45,411 nucleotides of DNA from CAZNLL01 sp964573885 (GCA_964573885.1 CAZNLL010000014.1:1-45411), one strand, 5' to 3'; positions 1-8,005 are shown, counted from the stretch's first letter. Program-made: numbers and translations. The notes: generated from the sequence alone by a model not told the origin.

Positions 1-526
1 GGATGAAGGTGCGCAGCTTTTTCTCCCCCCCAATGCTCTCTATCCCAAGACCCCAGAAGTGATCTCCTTCAGAAAGTACCCCGGAAGAATGTTCCCCCTT
101 GACGGCCTTCTTATAGCCCAGACTTTCTTTCACTTTTTTCCCGAGTAACCTGGAATCGGTGCTGTAGGCAATGACTCCTTTGCCGATGTCGTATATGTTG
201 ACCACATCGATATTAAAGCCATGGACCGTATTCTTTACGATGTGATCCATCCACTCATACTGCTGTTTTTCCCTGAGCCTGATCTTGCCGAATCGCCTGG
301 ATACGGGGATTACAAAATTTTGGAAGACCTGATGGTTCAAATTCTCTCCCAGCAAAAGCGCATAGTTTTCATAGCTCCTCATGAGAAGGTCTTTGGCCTG
401 CTTGGAGATGAGCACGGAAAAAGGGAAACTGAAGATCAGAAAAACGATGAAGCTGGCATAGGAAAAGAACTTCACGAGCCTGAATTGTTTTCCCTTGAAT
501 TGTTTTTTCTGTTCAGGGGCTGCCAT
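1..526 (-). CDS. Membrane sensor protein, N-terminal part (cut by window edge)
   Basis: An open frame on the minus strand begins with ATG at 526 and runs without a stop through base 1, giving 175 residues; the rest lies outside the window. The start follows a GAGAAGG ribosome site about 12 bases upstream. The protein has a short basic N-terminus, one strongly hydrophobic segment at about residues 18-41, then a soluble, probably extracytoplasmic region. This layout is typical of the input half of a two-component sensor kinase or a chemoreceptor. No kinase or HAMP segment is visible because the gene is truncated, so the sensor call is inferred from layout only. Confidence 0.7.
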   Translation of the reverse strand, partial: MAAPEQKKQFKGKQFRLVKFFSYASFIVFLIFSFPFSVLISKQAKDLLMRSYENYALLLGENLNHQVFQNFVIPVSRRFGKIRLREKQQYEWMDHIVKNTVHGFNIDVVNIYDIGKGVIAYSTDSRLLGKKVKESLGYKKAVKGEHSSGVLSEGDHFWGLGIESIGGEKKLRTFI

Positions 527-665
527 GTTTTTGCATAGCCTTCTCAAAAGAATTATTCAGCCGGCTTTTCAAAGGGGTGCATAACTATAACCAATTTATC
601 ATTTTATTCCTAAAAGGTGACGTCGGTCAATACTGTAAGCCTGGAAACCCGGGCCATCTGGGGGG

Positions 666-693
666 TTGAAAAATTGTAATCTTGTTATAGAAT
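666..693 (+). promoter_or_regulatory. Predicted sigma-70 promoter for the 740 radical SAM gene
   Basis: TTGAAA at 666-671 and TAGAAT at 688-693 are separated by 16 bases. The -10 box matches the consensus at five of six positions. Transcription would start near 700, giving a leader of about 40 bases. It lies in the spacer between two divergent genes. Confidence 0.5.
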
Positions 694-739
694 CCCGTCC
701 TGAGGATTTGAAAACAAAGGGCCGAGGAGGTTTGAGTTC

Positions 740-2047
740 ATGGGCAATCAATCCCTGGAAGCGCTTCCTTACATGCTTTACGCGGACGCTGAGGGACAGG
801 TTTACGAGCATCCCCGGTATAGGGTGGCGGGCTTTTCAGGGTGCCGACCCCAATCCCTTTCGGAAGGGGACCTCATCGCCTTGCCCGACTTCAGTAAGCT
901 CTTCTTTTTTCCCCGATGCCCCCCTATCGGCCTGGACCCTGTGACAGGGGAGTATAAGGTGGTGGCGGAAGCTGAGATGAACGGCGAGGTGCAGAGATGT
1001 TTTGCCGTTTCCGCTTTTCTCGAGCCGGGTTTTGTGCGGAGCCATCTCCCGGCCGTGGATTACAGACCCAAATCATACACCCTCCCCATGTGGGCCTATT
1101 GTGCAGTGGGGTTTAAAGACGATGCCTACTGGGCTTGTGGGTTCAGGATCGAGGATAACCCAAAATGGGATCCCCGCAATTACGACGATTTGGACCTCGT
1201 ACCGGCCGTCGAGCAATACAGGAAGAGGCATGGGACGGGGCCCCTTTTAGAGCATTTGGTCAATTGTGCCACGCGAAACCACTGCTTTGCAGCCAAGAAT
1301 CTGTTTTTAAAGAGGTGGGAGGGCCCCCTCCCTGTGAGTCAGACATGCAATGCCGCCTGCCTGGGTTGTCTCTCCCTTCAACCGGAAAGCTCGTGTGAGG
1401 CCTCACATCCACGAATGGACTTCAGACCCCCCCGGGAGGAGATCGTTTCCCTGGCGGTGCGCCACTTGAGCGAGGCGCCGGAGCCCATCGTAAGCTTTGG
1501 ACAGGGCTGTGAGGGAGAGCCCCTCACAGAGTACAGACTTATTGCCCGGAGTATCCAAGAGATCAGGAGACGTACTGAAAAGGGGACCATTAATCTCAAT
1601 ACCAACGGGAGTTCACCTGAACGCATCCGCCTTCTCATTGAGAGCGGCCTGGATTCTATCCGGATCAGCCTCAACAGTGCCAGACCCAGACTTTACGAGG
1701 CCTACTATCGGCCTAAGAATTACCACTTTGAAGACGTGGTGAGATCCATTGCCATGTGCACAGAGACGGGGATCTATACCATGTTGAATTACCTGGTCTT
1801 TCCCGGAATTACAGATCAAGAAGAAGAGGCCGAGGCCTTGATCGGGCTTGTTCAGCGAACAGGGGTGAATTTCTTACATTTGAAAAATCTGTGCATCGAT
1901 CCCCAGCTATACCTTGATAAGATGGAGGCATGCCAGGAGACCGGCAAAGGGGATTCCCCCGTCCTGGGAATGAAGGGGTTGGTTGATACGCTGGAGGAGA
2001 CCTTTCCTGAACTTGAACTGGGCTATTTCAACCAGCCGGTGCGCTAA
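740..2047 (+). CDS. Radical SAM protein with a long uncharacterised N-terminal domain
   Basis: The 435-residue protein carries the radical SAM cluster motif CNAACLGC (residues 203-210), whose three cysteines would bind a 4Fe-4S cluster for S-adenosylmethionine cleavage. Glycine-rich and NTNG/RISLNS segments downstream fit a radical SAM barrel. The motif is unusually far in: about 200 residues precede it, containing several extra cysteines, including a C-x6-C pair at 176-183. I do not recognise this front domain. The ATG start has a GAGGAGG site nine bases upstream and a plausible promoter at 666-693. Its stop overlaps the stop of the convergent purD-like gene by four bases. Substrate unknown. 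Confidence 0.85.
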   Translation: MGNQSLEALPYMLYADAEGQVYEHPRYRVAGFSGCRPQSLSEGDLIALPDFSKLFFFPRCPPIGLDPVTGEYKVVAEAEMNGEVQRCFAVSAFLEPGFVRSHLPAVDYRPKSYTLPMWAYCAVGFKDDAYWACGFRIEDNPKWDPRNYDDLDLVPAVEQYRKRHGTGPLLEHLVNCATRNHCFAAKNLFLKRWEGPLPVSQTCNAACLGCLSLQPESSCEASHPRMDFRPPREEIVSLAVRHLSEAPEPIVSFGQGCEGEPLTEYRLIARSIQEIRRRTEKGTINLNTNGSSPERIRLLIESGLDSIRISLNSARPRLYEAYYRPKNYHFEDVVRSIAMCTETGIYTMLNYLVFPGITDQEEEAEALIGLVQRTGVNFLHLKNLCIDPQLYLDKMEACQETGKGDSPVLGMKGLVDTLEETFPELELGYFNQPVR

Positions 2048-3402
2048 AGACCAATGGTCTTTCGATACCGCATACAGTTGGCTCCGTTATTGTTATGGTC
2101 TTCAAAGGTGAGAACCCCGATGTTCCGGTAGGCCTTCTTTCTTGCAGCATCCAGGGTTGAATCTCCCGCAATCACGTGGAGGACCCTGCCTCCGTAACTT
2201 ACCAGCCCTTTTTCAGGGGTTTCATCCACGCCGGCAAAATAGATGGTGACCCCCTTTTCTATTTGATCCAGACCGAGGATCCTGTGCCCCTTTCCGTAGC
2301 GACCGGGATAGCCCTTATTCCAGCCTCGCGATGCCTTTGAACGTCCCTCCATGGCGATGACGTCCACGTAGTATTGCTGGTTCCATACCTGCTTGATCCT
2401 GTCGAGGGAACCTTCCCACACGGCGGTCCCGATCTCGTAAAGGTCGGTACTCAATTTCCGGGCAATGACCTCCCATTCGGGATCCCCATGTCGGACGTTG
2501 ATTTCAAAGACATCCAGCCGGTCGTAAGGATCCAGGTTCAGCCCGAAATAAAGAATGCCCTTGTAGGACCAGCCCAAATCATTATAGATGGCATTGACTG
2601 TGGGGTTCACAATCTCCTTGATGATTCGATTAACCAACCAGGGGCTCATCAGCTTGTGGGGACAGTAACACCCCGTGCCACCGGTATTCAGGTTCCCTCC
2701 AAAGCGCTCAATGGATTCCAGGTCATCCGAATCAAAAGCGGGCTTGTAGTCCTGAGCAAACATCTTGAGGGGCATGACATGAGATCCATCCAAGTACGCG
2801 AAAAAGGATATTTCCGTGCCGTATTTCCTCTCTTCTATAACCACACGGTCTCCTGATTCCCCGAAAACCTTTTCAATCATGATTTTTTCAATGGCCGTTT
2901 CAGCCTCAGGAGTATCATCACATACAATGGCCCCCTTACCCGCGGCCAGGCCGTTGGCCTTCACCACCACTTGGTAGCCGATGTTGCGAACATAGTCCTT
3001 TGCCCGGCTGGGATCATCGAAGACTGCATATTCCGGCTTGGGTACCCCGATCCTGAAGAGCAGATCATCGGTAAAGGCGCGGTCACTCTCAAGCCTTACA
3101 TAGTCGCTCCTGGGACCCACGGTGGGGATATTGCGTTGGTTCAAGCGTTCTATGACGCCTTCTTCCAGGGGATTTTCAGAGCCTACATCCACCAGGTCCA
3201 CCCCCTTTTCCATACAGAAATCGGCGATTTCGTCAAAATCCTTGATGGGGATTCGCTCAATGAGGCCCCTTTTCCCCTTGGGCGTATACAGGACACCTGG
3301 ATTACCAGGGGCAAAATAGACTTTATCCACGTGTTGGCTGTCGCCGTATTTATCGGCAAGGCAATGGTCCCTGCCACCGGAACCGTATACCAGTACTTTC
3401 AT
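2044..3402 (-). CDS. purD: Divergent phosphoribosylamine-glycine ligase (PurD-like ATP-grasp)
   Basis: PurD joins glycine to phosphoribosylamine in de novo purine synthesis. The 452-residue product shows the PurD order of motifs: N-terminal GSGGRDH, VKANGLAAGKGA in the ATP-grasp region, AQDYK, NTGGTGCY, EINVRHGDPE, and a C-terminal GGRVLHV near the end. Several positions depart from the usual family, for example HGDPEW where FGDPE followed by T or another small residue is common, and a longer insert before NTGG. It may be a lineage-specific PurD or a paralogue using another amine. ATG at 3402 is preferred over TTG at 3408 because AAGGA lies nine bases before the ATG. A stand-alone IMP cyclohydrolase gene lies 4.6 kb away, also on the minus strand. 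Confidence 0.75.
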   Translation of the reverse strand: MKVLVYGSGGRDHCLADKYGDSQHVDKVYFAPGNPGVLYTPKGKRGLIERIPIKDFDEIADFCMEKGVDLVDVGSENPLEEGVIERLNQRNIPTVGPRSDYVRLESDRAFTDDLLFRIGVPKPEYAVFDDPSRAKDYVRNIGYQVVVKANGLAAGKGAIVCDDTPEAETAIEKIMIEKVFGESGDRVVIEERKYGTEISFFAYLDGSHVMPLKMFAQDYKPAFDSDDLESIERFGGNLNTGGTGCYCPHKLMSPWLVNRIIKEIVNPTVNAIYNDLGWSYKGILYFGLNLDPYDRLDVFEINVRHGDPEWEVIARKLSTDLYEIGTAVWEGSLDRIKQVWNQQYYVDVIAMEGRSKASRGWNKGYPGRYGKGHRILGLDQIEKGVTIYFAGVDETPEKGLVSYGGRVLHVIAGDSTLDAARKKAYRNIGVLTFEDHNNNGANCMRYRKTIGL

Positions 3403-3496
3403 GGGCAATCATCCTTGAAAGGGGTTTGTAGGTAAACGGAAATTTCCGGGCAGTATAGGGGAGAGGCCTACGGGTGTCAAGGAAGGGTCGTGCCCC

Positions 3497-3679
3497 CTGA
3501 TCCACCATCAAGATGTCATCTGCTGCGTTGCCTTCGGTCGCTTCTCCTTGCGGCGTATTGTTTATACGCCTCACTCGGCGCTCCTCAGCGCCTTGCATCT
3601 AACACCTTGCTGGTGCCCAGGGAGTGCCCAAAATCATTTATTGTCATTGTCTATCGAGAATCCTGACGGTGGATTTTGG
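3497..3679. repeat. 183-bp dispersed repeat, copy 1, with inverted ends
   Basis: This block matches 21706-21888 in the same orientation with no gaps and 9 differences in 183 bases. The ends are inverted: GATCCACCATCAAGAT at the left against a right end reading GACGGTGGAT here and TTGATGGTGGAT in copy 2. Internally it holds a perfect stem GGCGTAT/ATACGCC with a five-base loop, a second stem GGCGCT/AGCGCC, and CCAAAATC paired with GATTTTGG near the right end. It encodes no convincing protein and no transposase. It occupies most of the 452-base gene-free stretch 3403-3854; in the rest only a small hairpin at 3801-3817 was seen. Confidence 0.9.
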
Positions 3680-3854
3680 GTGCCTCACCTCATAATCCCT
3701 TTTTAACTTTACACCAGAGGGCCTTTTTCTTATCCTAGCTCCGTTTTCGAAGGCAAAACGCAGAATCCTTAAGCGCCTTTTATGCAACAACGGGGTCTAT
3801 GCCGCCCCTCTGGCGGCCAAGCAAGAGGCAGGAAGGAGAACCAAGCGGGCGAAG

Positions 3855-4535
3855 ATGAGTCAGAGACCTTTTTACGCCCCTTTAGTGGAGGGTTCCCCCC
3901 TGCTATCCCGGGCCATTTACAACATTCCGGTCTTTTTATGCCTGTTTTTTTGCGGATGCACTCTTTTTTCGGCGGTTCCTGTTACCCTCAAGGAGGTCAA
4001 GGATTATGTGGTAGGCCAACAAGAGAGTTTTTCCTACCCCCTGAACCAGGTTTTAGAAGCAGCGGTTTTTGACCTTCGAGAAATGGGGTTTTCGATCTTT
4101 CGCATCGAAAAGTTCAATCAAAATGGGCTGATACGCGCCCAATGGCAGGATACATCCGTCAGCGCCTCTCTTGAAACCATCACACCAAGGCTCACCAAGG
4201 TGACCTGCAAGCTGCACCGGGACCATGCGGCGCGGGAGTATTCCTCTGAGGAAGAGCTTTTTACCACCATCAGGGAAAGGTTGAAACAGGGGCAGACCTT
4301 TAACTGGGAGGAATTGGTGGCGGGGATGGCCAAGATCCACACCGCATCGAATGAAAATTCCCCGGTCGTCGGCTATGTGGCCACAGGTGCGGAGGTGGAA
4401 ATTATTGAAGAGGAGGGAGAGTGGTGCAAAGTGGCGCTCATGGACAATTTCCGCGGGTACATGCGCCTCAAGCACCTTGGTTCGGCCAAAGAGGGGGCCT
4501 TTAAGCCACCCGAGGAGGGCGACACATCACTCTGA
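3855..4535 (+). CDS. Secreted or lipoprotein-like protein, DUF3568-type plus bacterial SH3 domain
   Basis: The 226-residue protein has a hydrophobic stretch at about residues 24-37 ending in FFCGC, which resembles a signal peptide or a degenerate lipobox. Residues about 55-140 resemble the DUF3568 family: a helix, then a strand-rich segment and a final helix. Residues about 165-215 fit a bacterial SH3 fold (SPVVGYVATGAEVEIIEEE, EWCKVAL, GYMRLKHL), often a cell-wall binding module. The function would be at the envelope; no enzyme motif is seen. AAGGAG lies about 15 bases before the ATG, which is long, so the start is less certain. It is convergent with the TRAP operon. Confidence 0.75.
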   Translation: MSQRPFYAPLVEGSPLLSRAIYNIPVFLCLFFCGCTLFSAVPVTLKEVKDYVVGQQESFSYPLNQVLEAAVFDLREMGFSIFRIEKFNQNGLIRAQWQDTSVSASLETITPRLTKVTCKLHRDHAAREYSSEEELFTTIRERLKQGQTFNWEELVAGMAKIHTASNENSPVVGYVATGAEVEIIEEEGEWCKVALMDNFRGYMRLKHLGSAKEGAFKPPEEGDTSL

Positions 4536-4565
4536 GTTTGTTTTCTGGTCTACCTTATTTCACAT

Positions 4566-4596
4566 CCGGCGGGTGCGGTGACCCGCCCTAGTGATC
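4566..4596 (+). repeat. REP-like palindromic repeat, copy A
   Basis: GGCGGGT (4568-4574) and ACCCGCC (4581-4587) form a perfect seven-base-pair stem with a six-base loop, followed by CTAGTGATC. The 31-base block recurs in reverse orientation at 43472-43502 with only two differences. Both copies are intergenic. Here it lies between convergent genes and might also act as a transcription barrier, although no T-tract follows. Confidence 0.7.
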
Positions 4597-4731
4597 TCTT
4601 GAGCAAACCCATATCTCACATCCCAGATCCCGTATTTTTCACCCACAAATTTTTTAAGAAGATTTTTTCTTTTCGCGGGGGCCGCCATTAAGAGTGCCGG
4701 ACCTCGCGGGCGGATGTCCGGCCGGAGCCCC

Positions 4732-6033
4732 TCAACGCATCAAGCCCGGCAGGAAGAGGGCGATTTGAGGAAAGATGAGGAGGAGGATGTTGCAGATCAG
4801 CAGGGCCAGGAGCATGGGCAGGACCCCCCTGAATATGGCCTCCAGGGGGACATCCTTGGCCACCCCATAGACCACATAGACATTGACCCCTACTGGAGGG
4901 GTAATAACGCCCATCTCTGTGATGAGGACAATGACCACCCCAAACCAAATGGGATCATAGCCCAAGGCTTGGGCCACGGGAAAGAAGATGGGAATGGTGA
5001 GCATGATCATGGCCAGGGCATCCATAAAGCAGCCGCCGAACAGGTAGACCAGGACAACCACCATCATAATGGCAAATCGGGGAAGGGGAAGGGTGCTTAC
5101 CCAGGCGGCGAGTTCAAAGGGCACCCGGGTGATGGCCATGAAGTGGCCGAAGATGACGGCCCCTGTCACAATAACCATGACCATGCAACTGATGCGTATG
5201 GTATCGGCCAGGGACTGGGTAAATCCTTTCCACGTCAATTGTCCTCTGAGTACGGCGAGGACCAGGGTCAGAAAGGCCCCCACCGCAGCCGCCTCCGTGG
5301 GTGTAAAGATGCCGAAAAACATGCCGCCCATCACCAGGGCAAAGAGGAGCAAGGTTTCCAGGACCCCGGTGAAGGACCTTAGCTTTTCCTTTAAACTGCT
5401 CCTGGGCCCAGGAGGGGCCAGGGAGGGATTTCTGGTGACCCGGATGTGGATGGTCAGCAAAAAGAGTAGGCTCAGGAGGATTCCCGGTAAGATACCGGCC
5501 GCAAAAAGCTCCCCAATGGACTGTTCCGTCAAGATCCCATAGACAATAAAGATGACGCTGGGGGGGATGAGAATGCCGAGACTTCCTGCGGCCGCCACTG
5601 TCCCCGTGGCCAGGCTCATATCGTACTTGTATCTCTTCATCTCTGGAAGGGTTACAGTGGCCATGGTGGCGGCCGTGGCATTGGTTGAACCGGAGATCGC
5701 GGAAAAACCTGCACAGGCGCCTACAGTGGCCATGGCCAGACCTCCCCGCCGGTGACCCAAGAGCACATAGGCCGAATCATACAATCTCCGGCTGATGCCG
5801 GCATGAAAAGCGATTTGACCCATGAACACGAAAAGGGGGATCACCGTCAGGCTGTAAGAGGAGAAGACATCCCACACATCTTTGATCAGGAGATTCAGCC
5901 CGGCACTCACGTTTACAACGTAGCTGAAACCCACGAAACCAAGAAAGGCCATTACAAAACCCACAGGCATCTTGGAAAAGAGGAGGATGACCAAGATGAT
6001 GATACCCAGAATTCCTATGGTGGTGAGGCTCAT
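4732..6033 (-). CDS. dctM: TRAP transporter large permease DctM
   Basis: The 433-residue polytopic membrane protein has the length and motif pattern of TRAP large subunits: N-terminal FSKMPVGFVMAFLG, SGSTNATAATMATVTLPEM, GSLGILIPPSVIFIVYG, a TPTEAAAVGAF motif in the middle, and TPPVGVNVYVV near the end. It forms the transport channel for substrates, usually C4-dicarboxylates or other organic acids, driven by a sodium gradient (family knowledge). Its start overlaps the dctQ stop by four bases, indicating translational coupling. Confidence 0.95.
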   Translation of the reverse strand: MSLTTIGILGIIILVILLFSKMPVGFVMAFLGFVGFSYVVNVSAGLNLLIKDVWDVFSSYSLTVIPLFVFMGQIAFHAGISRRLYDSAYVLLGHRRGGLAMATVGACAGFSAISGSTNATAATMATVTLPEMKRYKYDMSLATGTVAAAGSLGILIPPSVIFIVYGILTEQSIGELFAAGILPGILLSLLFLLTIHIRVTRNPSLAPPGPRSSLKEKLRSFTGVLETLLLFALVMGGMFFGIFTPTEAAAVGAFLTLVLAVLRGQLTWKGFTQSLADTIRISCMVMVIVTGAVIFGHFMAITRVPFELAAWVSTLPLPRFAIMMVVVLVYLFGGCFMDALAMIMLTIPIFFPVAQALGYDPIWFGVVIVLITEMGVITPPVGVNVYVVYGVAKDVPLEAIFRGVLPMLLALLICNILLLIFPQIALFLPGLMR

Positions 6034-6515
6034 TTGGAGAGTAGTTTCTTTAAATTATTCAAGAGATTAGTGAAGGATACGAGGCAGACCGCTGCGGCCG
6101 CAAATCCCACCCCGTAGACAAAGGGATAAAATGGCAATTGGAGCGTAAGGGACACCTCTCCTGTGGCCCGGAGGTCGTTCCCGTACATTACCGCCTGCCA
6201 TGTAATGAGGGCAAAAAGCACAAGGGCAAAAAAACCGGTAACGGTCTCTATAAGGGCCTGTACCCGGGCCGGCAAAATCCTTACCACCAGGCTCACGGCC
6301 ACGTGGCCCTTCTGTACCAGGGTATGACCCATGGCAAAGGCCACCGCCACCGCACCCAGGAATTTGACCAATTCATAGGTGCCCGGAATAGGCCTTCTCA
6401 GGTAACGGAGCACTACATCCGCACAGGTCAAAAGCATCATGAGCACAATGGCGAGACCGGCAACCCAAGCCAGGATTCTGGCGAGATCTTTGCTGATTTT
6501 CTCCAAGTAAGGCAT
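6030..6515 (-). CDS. dctQ: TRAP transporter small permease DctQ
   Basis: The 161-residue protein has four hydrophobic segments, the usual layout of the TRAP small membrane subunit that partners with DctM. Typical features are the second-helix RYLRRPIPGTYELVKFLG segment and a following HTLVQKGHVAVSLV. It lies between dctP and dctM in a dctP-dctQ-dctM order. No clear ribosome site precedes its ATG; a large stem-loop lies just upstream (6533-6569). Confidence 0.92.
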   Translation of the reverse strand: MPYLEKISKDLARILAWVAGLAIVLMMLLTCADVVLRYLRRPIPGTYELVKFLGAVAVAFAMGHTLVQKGHVAVSLVVRILPARVQALIETVTGFFALVLFALITWQAVMYGNDLRATGEVSLTLQLPFYPFVYGVGFAAAAVCLVSFTNLLNNLKKLLSK

Positions 6516-6532
6516 GATGAGAAAGATAAACC

Positions 6533-6569
6533 GGGGGATCCCCTCACGGCCTTATGTGAGGAATCCCCC
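6533..6569 (-). promoter_or_regulatory. Stem-loop between dctP and dctQ
   Basis: GGGGGAT at 6533-6539 pairs with ATCCCCC at 6563-6569, and CCTCAC at 6542-6547 pairs with GTGAGG at 6556-6561, around an eight-base loop. No T-tract follows on either strand. A strong stem just after the binding-protein gene usually stabilises that mRNA or partly stops transcription, so that the binding protein is made in excess of the permease. This role is inferred. Confidence 0.65.
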
Positions 6570-6577
6570 GCTTCTGC

Positions 6578-7594
6578 TTAATGCTCTTTTGAGGCCTTTT
6601 TGATGAGCTCCCGCACCTTGCATACATATTTGTCCCCGTTGGGGGTCTTTTGGGCATAAGCATCGATCACCGGTTCAACAGCTTTTCGCCATTTATCACT
6701 CTCTTTTTCTGAGAGGGGGATCAGTTTATTGCCCAGGCTTAGGGTATAGCTCCTTCCGGCCTCGTCAGCGCTGTCCCACACCCGGCCGTGGACATCAACC
6801 CATTCCGTGCTGAGTCGGTCGAAGACCTTTTTCACATCATCAGGCAGGGCATTCCACTTATCCAGGTTCATGACCACAAACATGGCTGTGGTGTAGCCTA
6901 CACTGTAACACTCTGTGGTGTATTTGATGACCTCGCCCTGTTTCCATCCTTTGAGGACTTCAATGGGTCCAAAGGTCCCTTCCACAACGCCTTTCTGGAG
7001 GGCCTCGTATGTGCCCCCCTGGGGCATGGCTACAGGGACACCTCCAAGGGCCTGAACCACCTTGGCACTGAGACCTGTCGCCCTGATTTTCATGCCCTTG
7101 AGGTCTTCCAGGGTCTTGACCGGGCTCTTGGTGTGCAGAAGTCCGGGACCGTGGGCATGGATATAAAGGACCTTAACATCTTGTAATTCCTTGGGATTAA
7201 TAGATTTTGCGAAACGGTCCGCCACGCGGCTTGCCACCAGACCGCTTGTATATCCCATGGGCAGATCCACGGCTGCCATAACTGGAAACCGGCCTCGCGT
7301 GTAGGCAAAGCAGGAGTTGCCCATATCGGATATTCCTTTAACCACGCCATCGTAACACTGAGGCGCCTTTGTGAGCGTTCCCCCCGGAAAACAGGTTATT
7401 TGCACTTTTCCGTTGGTCTGTTTTTCGACTTCCTTGGCAAAATCCATTGCAGCCTTGGCCTGGGCATGGGTGGGAGGGAAGAAGATGCTAAAGGTAAGCT
7501 TTATAGGAGCGGCTTGGGCCTGGGAAAGGCCCATAAAAACGAACCCGGCACCCATGAGGGCGACCAAGCAAAACAACAAGGCTCTTTTTTTCAT
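6578..7594 (-). CDS. dctP: TRAP transporter substrate-binding protein DctP
   Basis: The 338-residue product begins MKKRALLF and has a signal peptide ending near AQA (about residue 28), so it should be exported to the periplasm. The mature part matches the DctP family: FFPPTHAQAKAAMDFAKEVE, FPGGTLTKAPQCYDGVVKGI, TGLSAKVVQALGGVPVAMP and MNLDKWNALPDDVKKVF. The ATG at 7594 has AGGAGG eight bases upstream, which is better than a start ten codons earlier. Family knowledge says it captures organic acids for DctQM; the exact ligand cannot be read. It heads the operon. Confidence 0.93.
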   Translation of the reverse strand: MKKRALLFCLVALMGAGFVFMGLSQAQAAPIKLTFSIFFPPTHAQAKAAMDFAKEVEKQTNGKVQITCFPGGTLTKAPQCYDGVVKGISDMGNSCFAYTRGRFPVMAAVDLPMGYTSGLVASRVADRFAKSINPKELQDVKVLYIHAHGPGLLHTKSPVKTLEDLKGMKIRATGLSAKVVQALGGVPVAMPQGGTYEALQKGVVEGTFGPIEVLKGWKQGEVIKYTTECYSVGYTTAMFVVMNLDKWNALPDDVKKVFDRLSTEWVDVHGRVWDSADEAGRSYTLSLGNKLIPLSEKESDKWRKAVEPVIDAYAQKTPNGDKYVCKVRELIKKASKEH

Positions 7595-7667
7595 AGGGAG
7601 ATCCTCCTGGCTAAAAGGTGGCACAAAAAACCGGAAAAAAACCCGGATAAAAAAGGTTCTCTGTCTT

Positions 7668-7677
7668 TCACCTCCTT
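7668..7677 (-). other. Orphan perfect Shine-Dalgarno sequence in the dctP leader
   Basis: On the minus strand the leader carries AAGGAGGTGA about 75 bases before the dctP start, with no ATG, GTG or TTG at normal distance. A GTG inside the motif opens a 26-codon frame whose TGA overlaps the dctP ATG. The same leader has a CAAATG/CATTTG stem (7698-7717) and T-rich runs around CCGG pairs. The 200-base stretch 7595-7795 has no other supported feature. Confidence 0.4.
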
Positions 7678-7795
7678 TCCCTATGTGTGAAATGCCTCAA
7701 ATGCACTTGCCCATTTGTGGGCTCTCATATAATAAACAGATCCGGAACACAACAAAAATCAGAATCTCAAGGAATCACCACCCGGGGAGTATGAC

Positions 7796-8005
7796 ATGGA
7801 GTTTTGCGATCTAAACTGCAAATACGCGGCTTGGCCTGAAGATGAATCACTGGACGGGTCTGGCAGTTGTCGGACCTTTCAGGCCATATATTGCAAAAAA
7901 CATGGACGTCATGTCCCGAAAAACATGCCCTGTCGCGAAAAATCAAAGAGCTCGACCTCACAAGGGGGTCCCCTTAGAGAGAAACCTCGTCAAGATACCG
8001 GCTGA
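7796..8005 (+). CDS. Small cysteine-rich protein, probable metal-binding
   Basis: The ATG has GGGGAG six to seven bases upstream. The first 46 residues contain CDLNC, then a C at about 24, YCKKHG and KNMPC, giving six cysteines and a histidine in a spacing that suggests a zinc or iron site. The last 20 residues are low in structure. Its final 32 bases overlap, antisense, the end of the IMP cyclohydrolase gene. I cannot name the family. The ribosome site and clustered cysteines argue that it is real. Confidence 0.6.
   Translation: MEFCDLNCKYAAWPEDESLDGSGSCRTFQAIYCKKHGRHVPKNMPCREKSKSSTSQGGPLREKPRQDTG

Noticed and set aside
3745..3830. Possible c-di-GMP-I riboswitch before the DUF3568/SH3 gene
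   Set aside because: GGCAAAAC and a GCCGCC/GGCGGC hairpin (3801-3817) recall the GEMM fold, but the ACGCAAAGC core and tetraloop/receptor are missing.
4714..5382. Plus-strand open frame of 222 codons opposite dctM
   Set aside because: H/D/G-rich antisense shadow of a membrane protein gene.
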